A DNA stretch of 64,000 nt from Constrictibacter sp. MBR-5 (GCF_040549485.1 NZ_JBEPTK010000002.1:372001-436000), one strand, 5' to 3'. Numbered from the stretch's first letter, positions 1 through 8,811 are shown. The notes: generated from the letters alone by a model not told the origin. Numbers and translations are program-made.

Positions 1-252
1 GTATATTATTACTTCGGCGACAGCCGCTACACACATTGTCTGTGGCGGCGAGGTTGCTTTTATGAAGTATTCGGAACCATATTCAATTTTATGGGAAAAA
101 GCTTTATTTATATCGTACCCTCCACGCGCGTGGTTTTTCTCTAAGTGATCAACCGCAGCTAGGATGTACTCGTTAAAGGTGGCCGCCTTTGCGGGTATCG
201 TACAAAAAAATGCTAACAGGGTAAGCGCTACCGCATGGTATGAAGCACGCAT
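1..252 (-). CDS. Exported hypothetical protein, 3' end cut by window edge
   Basis: Reading the minus strand from an ATG at 252 gives 84 codons without a stop up to the window edge, so the gene is incomplete at its 3' end. The product begins with a short basic stretch, a hydrophobic core (VALTLLAFFCTIP) and a likely signal-peptidase site near AKAA, then a soluble region starting TFNEYILAAVDHLEKN and ending with TMCVAAVAEVIIY at the edge. It therefore looks secreted or periplasmic. I do not recognise the family with certainty. The stretch is much richer in A and T than the rest of the window, which suggests recent acquisition. No Shine-Dalgarno sequence is obvious upstream of the start. Confidence 0.6.
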   Translation of the reverse strand, partial: MRASYHAVALTLLAFFCTIPAKAATFNEYILAAVDHLEKNHARGGYDINKAFSHKIEYGSEYFIKATSPPQTMCVAAVAEVIIY

Positions 253-830
253 GAATTTTCCCCTTCTATGCGTGTTGCGCCATCAAACAGACCGCGAACA
301 GGCAATTTTGTGCTTTTAGCAGATTTGTGCGTGTTCGTGCTACAGGGATATACCTTCTGTGACGTACTACCGTTCTCGCGGAGCCAGCCGCTGACCGGCA
401 GCCAATCGTCCCATTCGTCGCCGATAGAAACATCTTAGTGGAAGCGGTTGGGCCACTTCAACATCTCGGCACCTATCCCGTCCTGGCTTTTGCGTTCCCT
501 TCAGCAGCAGTGCTGGTTGAACGGCTGGAGCGACGAACAGAGGTGGTCAAATGGTCACCTCTTCTCTGCCGATGCGGAAGCGGCGGTTGTATTGAGCGGT
601 AGGGCGCGGTTGGTCGGGTTGGCTGGACTTTTTTGCCCTACCGGCCGTGTATAGCGGCCGCGGCCGGGCGCTAGAGGCGGTACAGCATCCGGTAAGATTT
701 GGTTCGCGGAAGAGAGTATATTTTTTTGGCTGCCTCTCGCTTGGCATTGTCCCTCCCAATTGCCTCCGCCCCCCGCTCCCCCTAGTCTCCCGGCCCAATG
801 CGAACTCCCGCGTATGAGGAAGGTGAGACC
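253..830. other. Intergenic region, no supported gene
   Basis: About 580 bases lie between the divergently placed exported-protein gene and the acyl-CoA dehydrogenase gene. It holds a perfect 7-bp inverted repeat (AGAGGTG/CACCTCT, 539-545 and 556-562) with a 10-base loop, and a palindromic CCGGCCG/CGGCCGG pair near 641-670. Short reading frames exist on both strands but none has a convincing ribosome binding site or a recognisable product. The left half is AT-rich like the neighbouring partial gene, and the composition returns to the GC-rich norm towards 780. Decayed gene remnants are possible but not shown. Confidence 0.5.
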
Positions 831-2354
831 ATGCCGTTCAATCCCAGGAAGCCCGACCTGAAGGTCGGTGTCGTCGGTTCCGGTGCCATGGGCCGGGGCA
901 TCGTGCAGGTGACGGTCGAGGGGGGCATGGTCTGCAAGGTGTTCGACGCCGCCCCCGGGGCGGCGGCGAAGGCGAAGGAGTTCATTTCCGGCATGCTGGG
1001 CCGCGCCGCCGAGAAGGGGCGCATGACGCAGGAGGCGATGCAGGCCGCCGTCGCCAACGTCCAGGTGGTCGACACGATCGAGGACCTGGCCGACTGCGAC
1101 GTGGTGGTCGAGGCGATCGTCGAGAAGCTGGACGTCAAGAAGAAGGTCTTCGCCCAGCTCGACGCGCTGTGCGGGCCCGACACCATCCTGGCCAGCAACA
1201 CCTCGTCGCTCTCGGTCACCGAGATCGCGGCGGCGTGCCAGAACAAGGGCCGCGTCGCCGGCCTGCACTATTTCAACCCGGTGCCGCTGATGAAGCTGGT
1301 CGAGGTCATCGACGCGGTCGCGACCGAACAATGGGTCGGCGACGCGCTGATGGTGCTGGGCGAGCGCCAGGGGCGGGTGCCGGTGCGCTGCGGCGACACG
1401 CCGGGCTTCATCGTCAACCATTGCGGCCGCGGCTTCGGCGAGGCGATGCGCATCCTCAGCGAGGGCGTCGCCAAGCCGGAGGACATCGACCGCGTCATGC
1501 GTGACGTCGGCCAGTTCCGCATGGGGCCGTTCCAGCTCTCCGACCTCACCGGCATGGACGTGAACTTCCCGGCCGGCTTCGCGATCTACGAGCAGTATTT
1601 CCAGGAGCCGCGCTTTCGCCCGGCGGTGCCGCACAAGCAGCGCCTGGACGCCGGACTGCTCGGCCGCAAGACGGGTGCCGGCTGGTACACCTACACGGAA
1701 GGCCAGAAGTGGCACGAGCCGGAGGAGGCGCCGGCGCCCTCGACGCGCCCCGGCCGCGTCTGGGTGAGTGCCGCCGAGCCGCAAGGCCACCGCGCCCTGA
1801 TCGAGCTGTTCGGCAAGCTGGGCGCCGACATCGACAGCGGTGCGCAGCCGGGCACCGGCTCGCTCTGCTTCGTGACGCCGGTCGGCCAGGACTGCACCAC
1901 GGCGGCGGTGGAGCAGGGGCTCGACCCGCGGCGCACGGTGGCGGTCGACACGGTGTTCCCGCTCGACGTGCGACGCACGCTGATGTCGAACCCGCTGACC
2001 GACAAGGAAGCCCTGGAGGCGGCGCACGGCCTCCTCGGCAGCGACGGCGTGCCGGTCACGGTGATCAAGGATTCGCCCGGCTTCATCGCCCAGCGCATCA
2101 TCGGCCACATCGTCAACATCGGCTGCGACGCCGCCCAGCAGCGCGTGGCGGCCCCGGCCGACATCGATACGGCGGTGACCCTCGGCCTCAACTATCCCTA
2201 CGGCCCGCTGGCCTATGGCGACCGCGTCGGCGGCGCCACGGTGCTCCGCATCCTGCGCACCATGTGCGACTACACGGCCGACATGCGCTACCGCCCCAGC
2301 CTCTGGCTCGCCCGCCGCGCCGCGCTCGGCGTGTCGCTGCTGACCGAGGATTGA
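831..2354 (+). CDS. 3-hydroxyacyl-CoA dehydrogenase, two-domain type
   Basis: The product (507 aa) oxidises L-3-hydroxyacyl-CoA to 3-ketoacyl-CoA with NAD+, as in beta-oxidation or phenylacetate breakdown. The N-terminus carries a Rossmann motif (VGVVGSGAMGRGI), followed by the family signatures SNTSSLSVTEIA and HYFNPVPLMKLVEV, where the His is the catalytic base of the family. A second C-terminal dehydrogenase-type domain is present (DSPGFIAQRI), as in the roughly 500-residue PaaH/PaaC-like enzymes. The ATG at 831 is preferred over one at 798 because AGGAAGGTGAG lies just upstream of it. No partner thiolase or hydratase lies next to it, so the substrate is open. A strong hairpin terminator follows at 2426. 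Confidence 0.9.
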   Translation: MPFNPRKPDLKVGVVGSGAMGRGIVQVTVEGGMVCKVFDAAPGAAAKAKEFISGMLGRAAEKGRMTQEAMQAAVANVQVVDTIEDLADCDVVVEAIVEKLDVKKKVFAQLDALCGPDTILASNTSSLSVTEIAAACQNKGRVAGLHYFNPVPLMKLVEVIDAVATEQWVGDALMVLGERQGRVPVRCGDTPGFIVNHCGRGFGEAMRILSEGVAKPEDIDRVMRDVGQFRMGPFQLSDLTGMDVNFPAGFAIYEQYFQEPRFRPAVPHKQRLDAGLLGRKTGAGWYTYTEGQKWHEPEEAPAPSTRPGRVWVSAAEPQGHRALIELFGKLGADIDSGAQPGTGSLCFVTPVGQDCTTAAVEQGLDPRRTVAVDTVFPLDVRRTLMSNPLTDKEALEAAHGLLGSDGVPVTVIKDSPGFIAQRIIGHIVNIGCDAAQQRVAAPADIDTAVTLGLNYPYGPLAYGDRVGGATVLRILRTMCDYTADMRYRPSLWLARRAALGVSLLTED

Positions 2355-2425
2355 GGTCGGCCGCTCCGTGATGCCGCTCCGCCTCCTCGGGGGCGGGTGG
2401 CGTTTCCCGGACAATTCCAGGCCGC

Positions 2426-2461
2426 AAAGCCGCCGCTCGTTTCGCTACGGGCGGCGGCTTT
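2426..2461 (+). terminator. Rho-independent terminator after the dehydrogenase gene
   Basis: A 14-bp stem (AAAGCCGCCGCTCG, 2426-2439) pairs with CGGGCGGCGGCTTT (2448-2461) with a single G-T wobble across an 8-base loop. The right arm ends in TTT and is followed by TCT. Confidence 0.75.
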
Positions 2462-2484
2462 CTGCGAGGCGATGCGTTCGCCGC

Positions 2485-2533
2485 AATCCGCCCGGCGAAA
2501 TCCGCCCGGCGGAATCCGCCCGGTGAAATCCGC
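2485..2533. repeat. 14-bp tandem repeat, 3.5 copies
   Basis: Units AATCCGCCCGGCGA, AATCCGCCCGGCGG and AATCCGCCCGGTGA start at 2485, 2499 and 2513. A degenerate fourth copy starts at 2527. The array lies between a terminator and the VOC gene, within its likely promoter or 5' leader. Confidence 0.8.
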
Positions 2534-2591
2534 TTGTCACCGGCGGGCGATAGGGTATCGTTCGTCGGGTGTGGAACATAAGGAGAACATC

Positions 2592-2963
2592 ATGATCGGT
2601 TACGTCACGCTGGGCACGAACGACCTGCCGCGGGCGGCGGCGTTCTACGATGCGTTGTGCGCCGAGTTCGGGGTGGGGCGGTTCATGGAGACCGAGCAGT
2701 TCATCGCCTGGGGCAAGGCCGACGGCGGCTGCGGGATCGGCCTGACCAAGCCGTTCGACGGCAAGCCGGCGACCGTCGGCAACGGCGTCATGGCGGCCTT
2801 CCAGGCGGACAGCCCGGCGATGGTCGACCGGGTTTACAAGAAGGCTCTCGAACTGGGGGCGACGGACGAGGGCGCTGCCGGGCCGCGCGGCGACGGCGGC
2901 TTCTATGCCGGCTATTTCCGCGATCCGGACGGCAACAAGCTCAACGTCTTCTGCATGAGCTGA
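2592..2963 (+). CDS. VOC family protein (glyoxalase/bleomycin-resistance fold)
   Basis: The product (123 aa) has the usual size and layout of a single VOC domain. It opens with IGYVTLGTNDLPRAAAFYDAL and ends with the family signature YFRDPDGNKLNVF, where metal and substrate ligands usually sit. These proteins bind a metal ion and act on or sequester small molecules; the substrate cannot be told from sequence. AAGGAGAACATC just before the ATG at 2592 fixes the start, and the reading frame open further upstream is not needed. It stands alone, with mlaD convergent downstream, and the 14-bp tandem array lies directly upstream. Confidence 0.85.
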   Translation: MIGYVTLGTNDLPRAAAFYDALCAEFGVGRFMETEQFIAWGKADGGCGIGLTKPFDGKPATVGNGVMAAFQADSPAMVDRVYKKALELGATDEGAAGPRGDGGFYAGYFRDPDGNKLNVFCMS

Positions 2964-3008
2964 GGCGGCAGCGCCGAAGCCCGGAAGATGGGTGGCGGCG
3001 GCGGCCCG

Positions 3009-3488
3009 TCAGTTCGGCTTCGATGCGCCGCCGCCCTGGCCGTTCTTGTCGTCGCTGCTGAACATGAACTTGCCGATCAGCTGCTCGAGGCTCACGGCCG
3101 ACTGGGTGAAGCGGATGCGTCCGCCGGCGTCGAGCATGCGGTCCGAGCCGCCCGGCACCAGGGCGATGTAGCGGCTGCCGAGCAGGCCGGCGCTGGCGAT
3201 TTCGGCCGAGCTGTCCTCGGGCAGCTTGATGCGCGGGTCGACCTCCATGGTGACTACGGCGAGGTAGGTGGCCGGATCGAGATCCTGGCCGGTGACGGTG
3301 CCGATCTTGATGCCCGACATGCGCACGTCGGTCCCCAGCTCGATGCCGTCGATTCGGTCGAACTGCGCCGTTACCGTATAGCCGCCGATGTCGCGCACGC
3401 CGGAGCGCGTATAGGAGAAATAGAGGAACCAGGCGGCGACGACGAGAACGAGCGCGCCGATCACCGTCTCGAAGATGTTGCGGCGCAT
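3009..3488 (-). CDS. mlaD: MlaD-like phospholipid-transport protein (MCE domain)
   Basis: The product (159 aa) has one N-terminal membrane helix (IGALVLVVAAWFLYFSY) followed by a single MCE domain, with VTAQFDRIDGIELGTDVRMSGIKIG as the conserved core segment and GLLGSRYIALVPGG near its end. In the Mla system MlaD forms a periplasmic hexamer on the inner membrane that passes phospholipids between the membranes. The length and single-MCE architecture fit MlaD. The partner ATPase and permease (mlaF, mlaE) are not in this window, so the gene is separate from the rest of the system. It follows the NDUFA12 gene on the same strand after 57 bases. Confidence 0.88.
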   Translation of the reverse strand: MRRNIFETVIGALVLVVAAWFLYFSYTRSGVRDIGGYTVTAQFDRIDGIELGTDVRMSGIKIGTVTGQDLDPATYLAVVTMEVDPRIKLPEDSSAEIASAGLLGSRYIALVPGGSDRMLDAGGRIRFTQSAVSLEQLIGKFMFSSDDKNGQGGGASKPN

Positions 3489-3545
3489 GTCACTTCCTTG
3501 GGGGCACCGGTGTCAGGTCGTCGGGCAGCATGGGCGAAACGGCGG

Positions 3546-3905
3546 TCAGCCGGGCGTCCAGGGTTCGTAGTCGCCGGTCGCGCGGGCCCGCTTGCCGCCG
3601 CTGTATTCGTGGCCGGCGGGGCGATAGGCGAGGGCGGTACCCGTCATGTTCGCCTGATGCGGCTTCTGCCACGGCCGGCGCGGACGGTCCGCCTTCGGCA
3701 CCTCGTCGCTGGTGTAGTGCAGCCAGGCGTGCCATTCGGCCGGCACGCGCGACGCCTCGACCTCGCCGTCGTAGACGACCCAGCGGCGTCGGCGCCAGCT
3801 GCGATACTGCTTGCCCCGCTCCGTATAGTAGCGGTTGCCGAATTCGTCCGTGCCGACATGCTCACCCTTCCACCAGGTGAGCAGCCGGGTGCCGATCGAT
3901 GCCAT
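3546..3905 (-). CDS. NADH:ubiquinone oxidoreductase accessory subunit NDUFA12
   Basis: The product (119 aa) matches the alphaproteobacterial homologue of mitochondrial complex I subunit NDUFA12. It has TWWKGEHVGTDEFGNRYY near the N-terminus, then RRWVVYDGEVEASRVPAEWHAWLHY and a C-terminal proline-rich tail with KPHQANMTGT. The protein is a peripheral stabilising subunit of respiratory complex I and is found in alphaproteobacteria and mitochondria, which supports the taxonomic call. It precedes mlaD, an arrangement consistent with co-transcription. The upstream 376-base region is shared with the divergent nrdJ gene. Confidence 0.93.
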   Translation of the reverse strand: MASIGTRLLTWWKGEHVGTDEFGNRYYTERGKQYRSWRRRRWVVYDGEVEASRVPAEWHAWLHYTSDEVPKADRPRRPWQKPHQANMTGTALAYRPAGHEYSGGKRARATGDYEPWTPG

Positions 3906-4281
3906 CGACTGGTGCCTTCATGCCTTCGCGAAAAGCGGGCCGGACTATCGCAAACCCCTCCCGCCGCGTCCAGCCTGCTCGCCGTCGCACCCCGCGCTGG
4001 GGGTGCGGACCCTGGCGCGGAGGACGTATGCGGGGGCGACGCACAGGCCTGTCCCCGGCTTATCCACCGCCGCGGGCGGCGGATTCGCTGCATCCGTGCA
4101 TCCTTATCCACGCTACGGGCGACGCTAGCCCTGGCGGGACGGTGATCCGGAAAACACAAAATCTGGTAACGCAAGGCTTGATCGACCCGGCGAATGGGAG
4201 CACCATTCGCACATCTGGAGACGGCCTGGGGCCGCCCCACCAGATCTAGATTCACCGAGATACAGAGACAGGAGCCACGGC
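3906..4281. promoter_or_regulatory. Divergent control region between NDUFA12 and nrdJ
   Basis: This 376-base spacer holds two TTATCCAC sequences at 4060 and 4104, annotated separately as DnaA-box-like sites. A perfect 8-bp inverted repeat (GCGAATGG at 4190-4197, CCATTCGC at 4203-4210) has a 5-base loop, and an ATCTGG/CCAGAT pair flanks 4213-4246. No clear NrdR box or complete cobalamin riboswitch core was seen. An AGGAG Shine-Dalgarno sequence precedes the nrdJ ATG. Confidence 0.5.
4060..4112 (+). promoter_or_regulatory. Two DnaA-box-like sites upstream of nrdJ
   Basis: TTATCCACC (4060-4068) and TTATCCACG (4104-4112) each match the first eight bases of the DnaA consensus TTATCCACA. They have the same orientation and are spaced 44 bases apart. 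DnaA is known to regulate nucleotide-reduction genes in several bacteria, so replication-linked control of nrdJ is a reasonable inference. Binding is not shown. Confidence 0.5.
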
Positions 4282-7200
4282 ATGCGGATCGACCGCCGCT
4301 TCACGCGTGAGGGACAGGACGCCTATGAAGGCATCGCGTTCCGCACCGCAGCCAGCGAGATCCGCAACCCGGACGGTTCGACGGTGTTCAAGGCCGAGGC
4401 GATCGAGGTGCCGGCCTCGTGGAGCCAGGTCGCCTGCGACGTGCTGGCCCAGAAGTATTTCCGCAAGGCCGGCCTGCCGGCGAAGCTGAAGCGCGCCGCC
4501 GAGAAGGGCGTGCCGAAGTGGCTGCAGCGCCATGTGCCGGACGAGGCGGCGCTGGCCCGTCTGCCCGAATCGGACCGCGAGGTCGGCGAGACGAGCGCCA
4601 AGCAGGTGTTCGACCGGCTGGCCGGCACCTGGACCTATTGGGGCTGGAAGGGCGGCTATTTCGACGCCGAGTCGGACGCGCGCGCCTTCTTCGACGAGCA
4701 CCGCTACATGCTGGCCGCGCAGATGGCGGCACCCAACTCGCCGCAATGGTTCAACACCGGCCTGCACTGGGCCTACGGCATCGACGGCCCGAGCCAGGGC
4801 CACTACTACGTCGACTACAGGACCGGCGAGCTGACCAAGTCGGCCAGCGCCTACGAGCACCCGCAGCCGCACGCCTGCTTCATCCAGTCCGTCGCCGACG
4901 ACCTGGTGAACGACGGCGGCATCATGGACCTGTGGGTCCGCGAGGCGCGGCTGTTCAAGTACGGCTCCGGCACCGGCTCCAACTTCTCCAAGCTGCGCGG
5001 CGAGGGCGAGCGCCTGTCGGGCGGCGGCAAGTCGTCCGGCCTGATGAGCTTCCTGAAGATCGGCGACCGCGCGGCGGGCGCCATCAAGTCGGGCGGCACG
5101 ACCCGGCGCGCCGCCAAGATGGTGACGGTGGACGTCGACCATCCGGACATCGAGGCCTACATCGACTGGAAGGTGAAGGAGGAGCAGAAGGTCGCCGCCC
5201 TCGTCACCGGCTCCAAGACGATTCGCAAGCACCTCGCCGCGATCATGGCGGCCTGCAGCGCCGCTGAAGCGCCGGCCGGCGACGACCGGTTCGACCCGAA
5301 GGCGAATCCCGTCCTGAAGGAGGCGGTGCGCGCGGCGCAGAAGGCGTCCGTCCCGGCGAATTTCGTCCAGCGCGTCATCCAGTTCGCGCGCCAGGGCTAC
5401 ACCGAGATGACCTTCGACGCCTACGACACCGACTGGGATTCCGAGGCCTATCTGACCGTCTCGGGCCAGAACTCCAACAATTCGGTGCGGCTGACCAACG
5501 ACTTCCTCGACCGCGTGCTGCGCGACGACGAGTGGCCGCTGACGTGGCGCAAGAACGGCAAGGTGGCGAAGACCCTGCGCGCCAAGGAGCTGATGGACAA
5601 GATCAGCTACGCCGCCTGGGCCTGCGCCGACCCCGGCCTGCAGTTCGACACCACCATCAACGAGTGGCACACCTGCCCGGCCTCGGGGCGGATCAACGCG
5701 TCGAATCCGTGCTCGGAATACATGTTCCTCGACGATACGGCCTGCAATCTGGCGTCGATGAACCTGCTGACCTTCCGCGGGCCCGACGGCCAGGGCTTCG
5801 ACACCGAGGCCTACAGCCACGCCGTCCGCCTGTGGACGGTGGTGCTCGAGATCTCCGTGATGATGGCGCAGTTCCCGTCGAAGGAGATCGCGGAACTGTC
5901 CTACCGCTTCCGCACCCTCGGCCTGGGCTACGCCAACATCGGCGGCCTGCTGATGGCGGCCGGCCTGCCCTACGACAGCGACGAGGGCAGGGGCGCCTGT
6001 GCCGCCATTACCGCGCTGATGACCGGCGTCGCCTATGCGACCTCGGCCGAGATGGCGAAGGAACTGGGGCCGTTCCCCGGCTATGCCGAGAACCGCGAGC
6101 ACATGCTGCGCGTCATCCGCAACCATCGCCGCGCCGCGCATGCCAAGCGCAGCGGCTATGAGGGCCTGTCGATCCTGCCGGTGCCGCTCGACCCGGCCGA
6201 CGTGCCGTTCCCCGGCCTCGCCGACGCGGCGGCCGCGGCGTGGGACGAGGCGTTGGCGCAGGGCCAGAGCCACGGCTATCGCAACGCCCAGGCCAGCGTC
6301 ATCGCGCCGACCGGCACGATCGGCCTGGTCATGGACTGCGACACCACCGGCATCGAGCCGGACTTCGCCCTGGTGAAGTTCAAGAAGCTCGCCGGCGGCG
6401 GCTACTTCAAGATCGTCAACCGCCTGGTGCCGGAGGCGCTCACGGCGCTCGGCTATGCGCCGGACCAGATCGAGGAGATCGTCCGCTACGCCGTCGGCCA
6501 CGCCACGCTGTTCGAGGCACCGGGCGTGAACCACAGCCGCCTCGCCGCCGCCGGCTTCGGCAAGGCCGAGATCGAGAAGGTCGAGCAGGCGCTGCTCGCC
6601 GCCTTCGACATCAAGTTCGTCTTCAACAAGTGGACGCTGGGCGAGGAATTCTGCACCAAGGTCCTGAAGCTCTCGAAGGCGCAGCTCGACGACCTGTCGT
6701 TCGACCTGCTGGCCGCCATCGGCTTCACGAAGCAGGAGATCGAGGCCGCCAACACCTATTGCTGCGGCGCCATGACCCTGGAGGGCGCGCCGCACCTGAA
6801 GGCGGAGCACCTGCCGGTCTTCGACTGCGCCAACCCGTGCGGCCGCATCGGCACGCGCTACCTTTCGGCGGAGAGCCACATCCGCATGATGGCGGCGGCC
6901 CAGCCGTTCATCTCCGGCGCCATCTCCAAGACCATCAACATGCCGAATGCGGCGACGGTCGAGGATTGCGCGACGGCCTACATGCAGTCCTGGCGCCTGG
7001 GCATCAAGGCGAACGCCCTCTACCGCGACGGCTCGAAGCTGTCGCAGCCGCTGGCCTCCGCCCTGATCGACGATGTCGAGGACGTGGCCGAGGAGATCGC
7101 GACCAAGCCCGCCGCCGCGGCGACGCCGATGGTGGTGGAGAAGATCGTCGAGCGCTGGATGCACGACCGCCGGCGCCTGCCGCACCGGCGCAAGGGCTAT

Positions 7201-7986
7201 ACCCAGAAGGCCGTCGTCGGCGGCCACAAGGTGTACCTGCGCACCGGCGAGTACGAGGACGGTACGATCGGCGAGATCTTCGTCGACATGCACAAGGAGG
7301 GTGCGGCCTTCCGCAGCCTCATGAACAACTTCGCCATCGCCGTCTCGATCGGCCTGCAGTACGGCGTGCCGCTGGAGGAGTTCGTCGAGGCCTTCACCTT
7401 CACCCGCTTCGAGCCGTCGGGACCGGTGCAGGGCAACGACGCCATCAAGATGGCGACGTCGATCATCGACTACGTCTTCCGCGAACTGGCCGTGTCCTAT
7501 CTGGGCCGCGCCGACCTCAGCCACGCCGAGCCGGCCGACCTGATGCCCGACACGGTGGGCCGCGGCGAGCAGGAAGGCGACCTGGGTGAATGGGAGGACC
7601 GGCCCGATCCGGCGCGCGAGGCCGGCATCCGCCGCGTCGCCTCGGCCGGCTTCCTGCGCGACAATCTCTACGTCGTGAAGGGCGGCAAGAACGGCGGCAG
7701 CGGCCACAGCCACGGCCAGGGGCACGGGGGCAAGACCGCGGCGACGGCCCAGTCGGTGCACACGACCGAGACCCTGCTGCGCACCGCCGGCACCACCGCC
7801 CTGATGACCGAGACGGTGGCCGTCGGCGCCACGGTCGTCCAGGACGACAAGGCCGACCTGATCCGCAACGCCCGCCTGAAGGGCTACCAGGGCGACGCGT
7901 GCGGCGAGTGCGGCAACTTCACCCTGGTGCGCAACGGCACCTGTCTGAAGTGCGACACCTGCGGCAGCACGACTGGGTGCAGCTGA
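4282..7986 (+). CDS. nrdJ: Adenosylcobalamin-dependent (class II) ribonucleotide reductase
   Basis: The product (1234 aa) reduces ribonucleotides to deoxyribonucleotides with a radical generated from adenosylcobalamin. Family marks include PHACFIQSV with a redox Cys near residue 199, the [14 protein letters not shown] loop, and [21 protein letters not shown] near residues 475-495 carrying the radical Cys and catalytic residues. [19 protein letters not shown] follows further on. The tail after a His/Gly-rich linker contains [18 protein letters not shown], a zinc-ribbon-like segment typical of this long alphaproteobacterial form. Length fits the family. No class I nrdAB genes are in the window, so this may be the main aerobic enzyme. 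AGGAG precedes the start. Confidence 0.95.
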   Translation: MRIDRRFTREGQDAYEGIAFRTAASEIRNPDGSTVFKAEAIEVPASWSQVACDVLAQKYFRKAGLPAKLKRAAEKGVPKWLQRHVPDEAALARLPESDREVGETSAKQVFDRLAGTWTYWGWKGGYFDAESDARAFFDEHRYMLAAQMAAPNSPQWFNTGLHWAYGIDGPSQGHYYVDYRTGELTKSASAYEHPQPHACFIQSVADDLVNDGGIMDLWVREARLFKYGSGTGSNFSKLRGEGERLSGGGKSSGLMSFLKIGDRAAGAIKSGGTTRRAAKMVTVDVDHPDIEAYIDWKVKEEQKVAALVTGSKTIRKHLAAIMAACSAAEAPAGDDRFDPKANPVLKEAVRAAQKASVPANFVQRVIQFARQGYTEMTFDAYDTDWDSEAYLTVSGQNSNNSVRLTNDFLDRVLRDDEWPLTWRKNGKVAKTLRAKELMDKISYAAWACADPGLQFDTTINEWHTCPASGRINASNPCSEYMFLDDTACNLASMNLLTFRGPDGQGFDTEAYSHAVRLWTVVLEISVMMAQFPSKEIAELSYRFRTLGLGYANIGGLLMAAGLPYDSDEGRGACAAITALMTGVAYATSAEMAKELGPFPGYAENREHMLRVIRNHRRAAHAKRSGYEGLSILPVPLDPADVPFPGLADAAAAAWDEALAQGQSHGYRNAQASVIAPTGTIGLVMDCDTTGIEPDFALVKFKKLAGGGYFKIVNRLVPEALTALGYAPDQIEEIVRYAVGHATLFEAPGVNHSRLAAAGFGKAEIEKVEQALLAAFDIKFVFNKWTLGEEFCTKVLKLSKAQLDDLSFDLLAAIGFTKQEIEAANTYCCGAMTLEGAPHLKAEHLPVFDCANPCGRIGTRYLSAESHIRMMAAAQPFISGAISKTINMPNAATVEDCATAYMQSWRLGIKANALYRDGSKLSQPLASALIDDVEDVAEEIATKPAAAATPMVVEKIVERWMHDRRRLPHRRKGYTQKAVVGGHKVYLRTGEYEDGTIGEIFVDMHKEGAAFRSLMNNFAIAVSIGLQYGVPLEEFVEAFTFTRFEPSGPVQGNDAIKMATSIIDYVFRELAVSYLGRADLSHAEPADLMPDTVGRGEQEGDLGEWEDRPDPAREAGIRRVASAGFLRDNLYVVKGGKNGGSGHSHGQGHGGKTAATAQSVHTTETLLRTAGTTALMTETVAVGATVVQDDKADLIRNARLKGYQGDACGECGNFTLVRNGTCLKCDTCGSTTGCS

Positions 7987-8004
7987 GGGCGGCCGCCCTG
8001 TGGG

Positions 8005-8029
8005 CGCGCGGGTCGAGCCCGCGGGCGAC
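8005..8029 (-). repeat. Palindromic repeat R1 (partial)
   Basis: CGCGGGTCGAGCCCGCGGGCGAC matches the inner stem of R3 and R5 in the same orientation but lacks the outer TCCAG side. It lies 18 bases after the nrdJ stop. Confidence 0.65.
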
Positions 8030-8060
8030 CCTGACCTGACCGTGTGAGGTGAAGTAGGAG

Positions 8061-8096
8061 TGTCGTTGCCGGGCTCGACCCGGCAATCCAGGGCGG
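8061..8096 (+). repeat. Palindromic repeat R2
   Basis: TGTCG is followed by TTGCCGGG, the loop CTCGA, CCCGGCAA and TCCAGGGC. It is identical to R4 through the stem and flanks, and shares the outer TGTCG...TCCAG frame with the reverse complements of R3 and R5. Confidence 0.85.
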
Positions 8097-8217
8097 GCGC
8101 CGAGCGCCCTCGTGACGGCCGAGGCGGTCGCTGCCCGCACCGTATTGTCCGCAGGACCCCTGAGATCGGAGGACGGTGGTGCAGGAAGGCTGCCGAGGCG
8201 GTGCCTGAGCGGTGGCA

Positions 8218-8250
8218 CTGGACCCGCGGGTCAAGCCCGCGGGCGACAGT
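8218..8250 (-). repeat. Palindromic repeat R3
   Basis: Read as CTGGA, then CCCGCGGG, the loop TCAAG, CCCGCGGG and CGACAGT. It is the inverted orientation relative to R2 and R4, with a different but self-complementary stem. Confidence 0.85.
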
Positions 8251-8276
8251 CGGGGGGCGGCAACACTTCCTTACAG

Positions 8277-8313
8277 TGTCGTTGCCGGGCTCGACCCGGC
8301 AATCCAGGGCGGG
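8277..8313 (+). repeat. Palindromic repeat R4, left flank of the GIY-YIG gene
   Basis: A second copy of the R2 sequence: TGTCG, TTGCCGGG, CTCGA, CCCGGCAA, TCCAGGGC. It lies 79 bases before the GIY-YIG start and pairs in inverted orientation with R5 beyond the gene. Confidence 0.85.
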
Positions 8314-8391
8314 GGCCGGGGCCGCTCAGTTGGCGGAGAGGGGTAGACATTAGCCTTCTGCGCGGCCGCTGCCGTGTGGCATCATCTGCGC

Positions 8392-8685
8392 ATGAATAGT
8401 TACTTCGTCTACATCATGGCGAGCCGGCGCAACGGCACGCTGTATGTCGGCGTCACGAACAATCTGGTCCGGCGTGCCTGGGAGCACCGCGAGGGCCACG
8501 GTGACGGTTTCACCAGTCGATACGGCGTCAAGCTGCTGGTGTGGTACGAGATGCACGGCTGGATCGAGGCGGCGATCCAGCGGGAGAAGACGATCAAGCA
8601 CTGGCCGCGGCGGTGGAAGACCGACCTCATCGAGAGATCGAATCCGAACTGGGCGGACCTCTTCCCTCGGATCGCCGCCGGCTGA
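8392..8685 (+). CDS. Small single-domain GIY-YIG nuclease
   Basis: The product (97 aa) is a stand-alone GIY-YIG domain of the UPF0213/YhbQ-like size class. The signature reads FVYIM near residue 6 and LYVGVTNNLVRR at 17-28, with the catalytic-type Arg in NNLVRR and a Glu in IQREKTIKHW near residue 65 as the likely metal ligand. GIY-YIG enzymes cut DNA in homing, repair and restriction; the role of these tiny ones is not well defined. The ATG at 8392 is chosen because the domain begins there and nothing conserved lies before it. The gene sits between inverted palindromic repeats R4 and R5, suggesting that the gene and repeats moved or are maintained together. Confidence 0.9.
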   Translation: MNSYFVYIMASRRNGTLYVGVTNNLVRRAWEHREGHGDGFTSRYGVKLLVWYEMHGWIEAAIQREKTIKHWPRRWKTDLIERSNPNWADLFPRIAAG

Positions 8686-8693
8686 AGGCGGCC

Positions 8694-8726
8694 CTGGACC
8701 CGCGGGTCGAGCCCGCGGGCGACACT
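8694..8726 (-). repeat. Palindromic repeat R5, right flank of the GIY-YIG gene
   Basis: CTGGA, CCCGCGGG, loop TCGAG, CCCGCGGG, CGACACT. It begins eight bases after the GIY-YIG stop codon and is inverted relative to R4. Confidence 0.85.
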
Positions 8727-8811
8727 AAAGGGTGGGCGCAGCGCCGGGCACCGGAGATGACAAGGCCGGTCCGCTCCCCCACCATGCGCCCCTGAGCCGA
8801 CGGGAGCGCGG

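Noticed and set aside
253-660. Short open frames on both strands, including a minus-strand frame with DEWDDWLPVSGWLRE-like sequence
   Set aside because: A stop lies just upstream, there is no start codon with a ribosome binding site, and no family was recognised. It may be a gene remnant, but that cannot be supported.
555-2414. Very long open frames on the strand opposite the 3-hydroxyacyl-CoA dehydrogenase gene
   Set aside because: In GC-rich DNA the antisense frames stay open by codon bias. The products are Arg/Ala/His-rich and resemble no protein. The same applies to long antisense frames over nrdJ, purL and the histidine kinase gene.
4141-4260. Possible cobalamin riboswitch upstream of nrdJ (CTGGAGACGGCC resembles part of the B12 box)
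   Set aside because: The rest of the conserved core was not found, and B12 riboswitches usually repress B12-independent enzymes or transport genes, not nrdJ itself.
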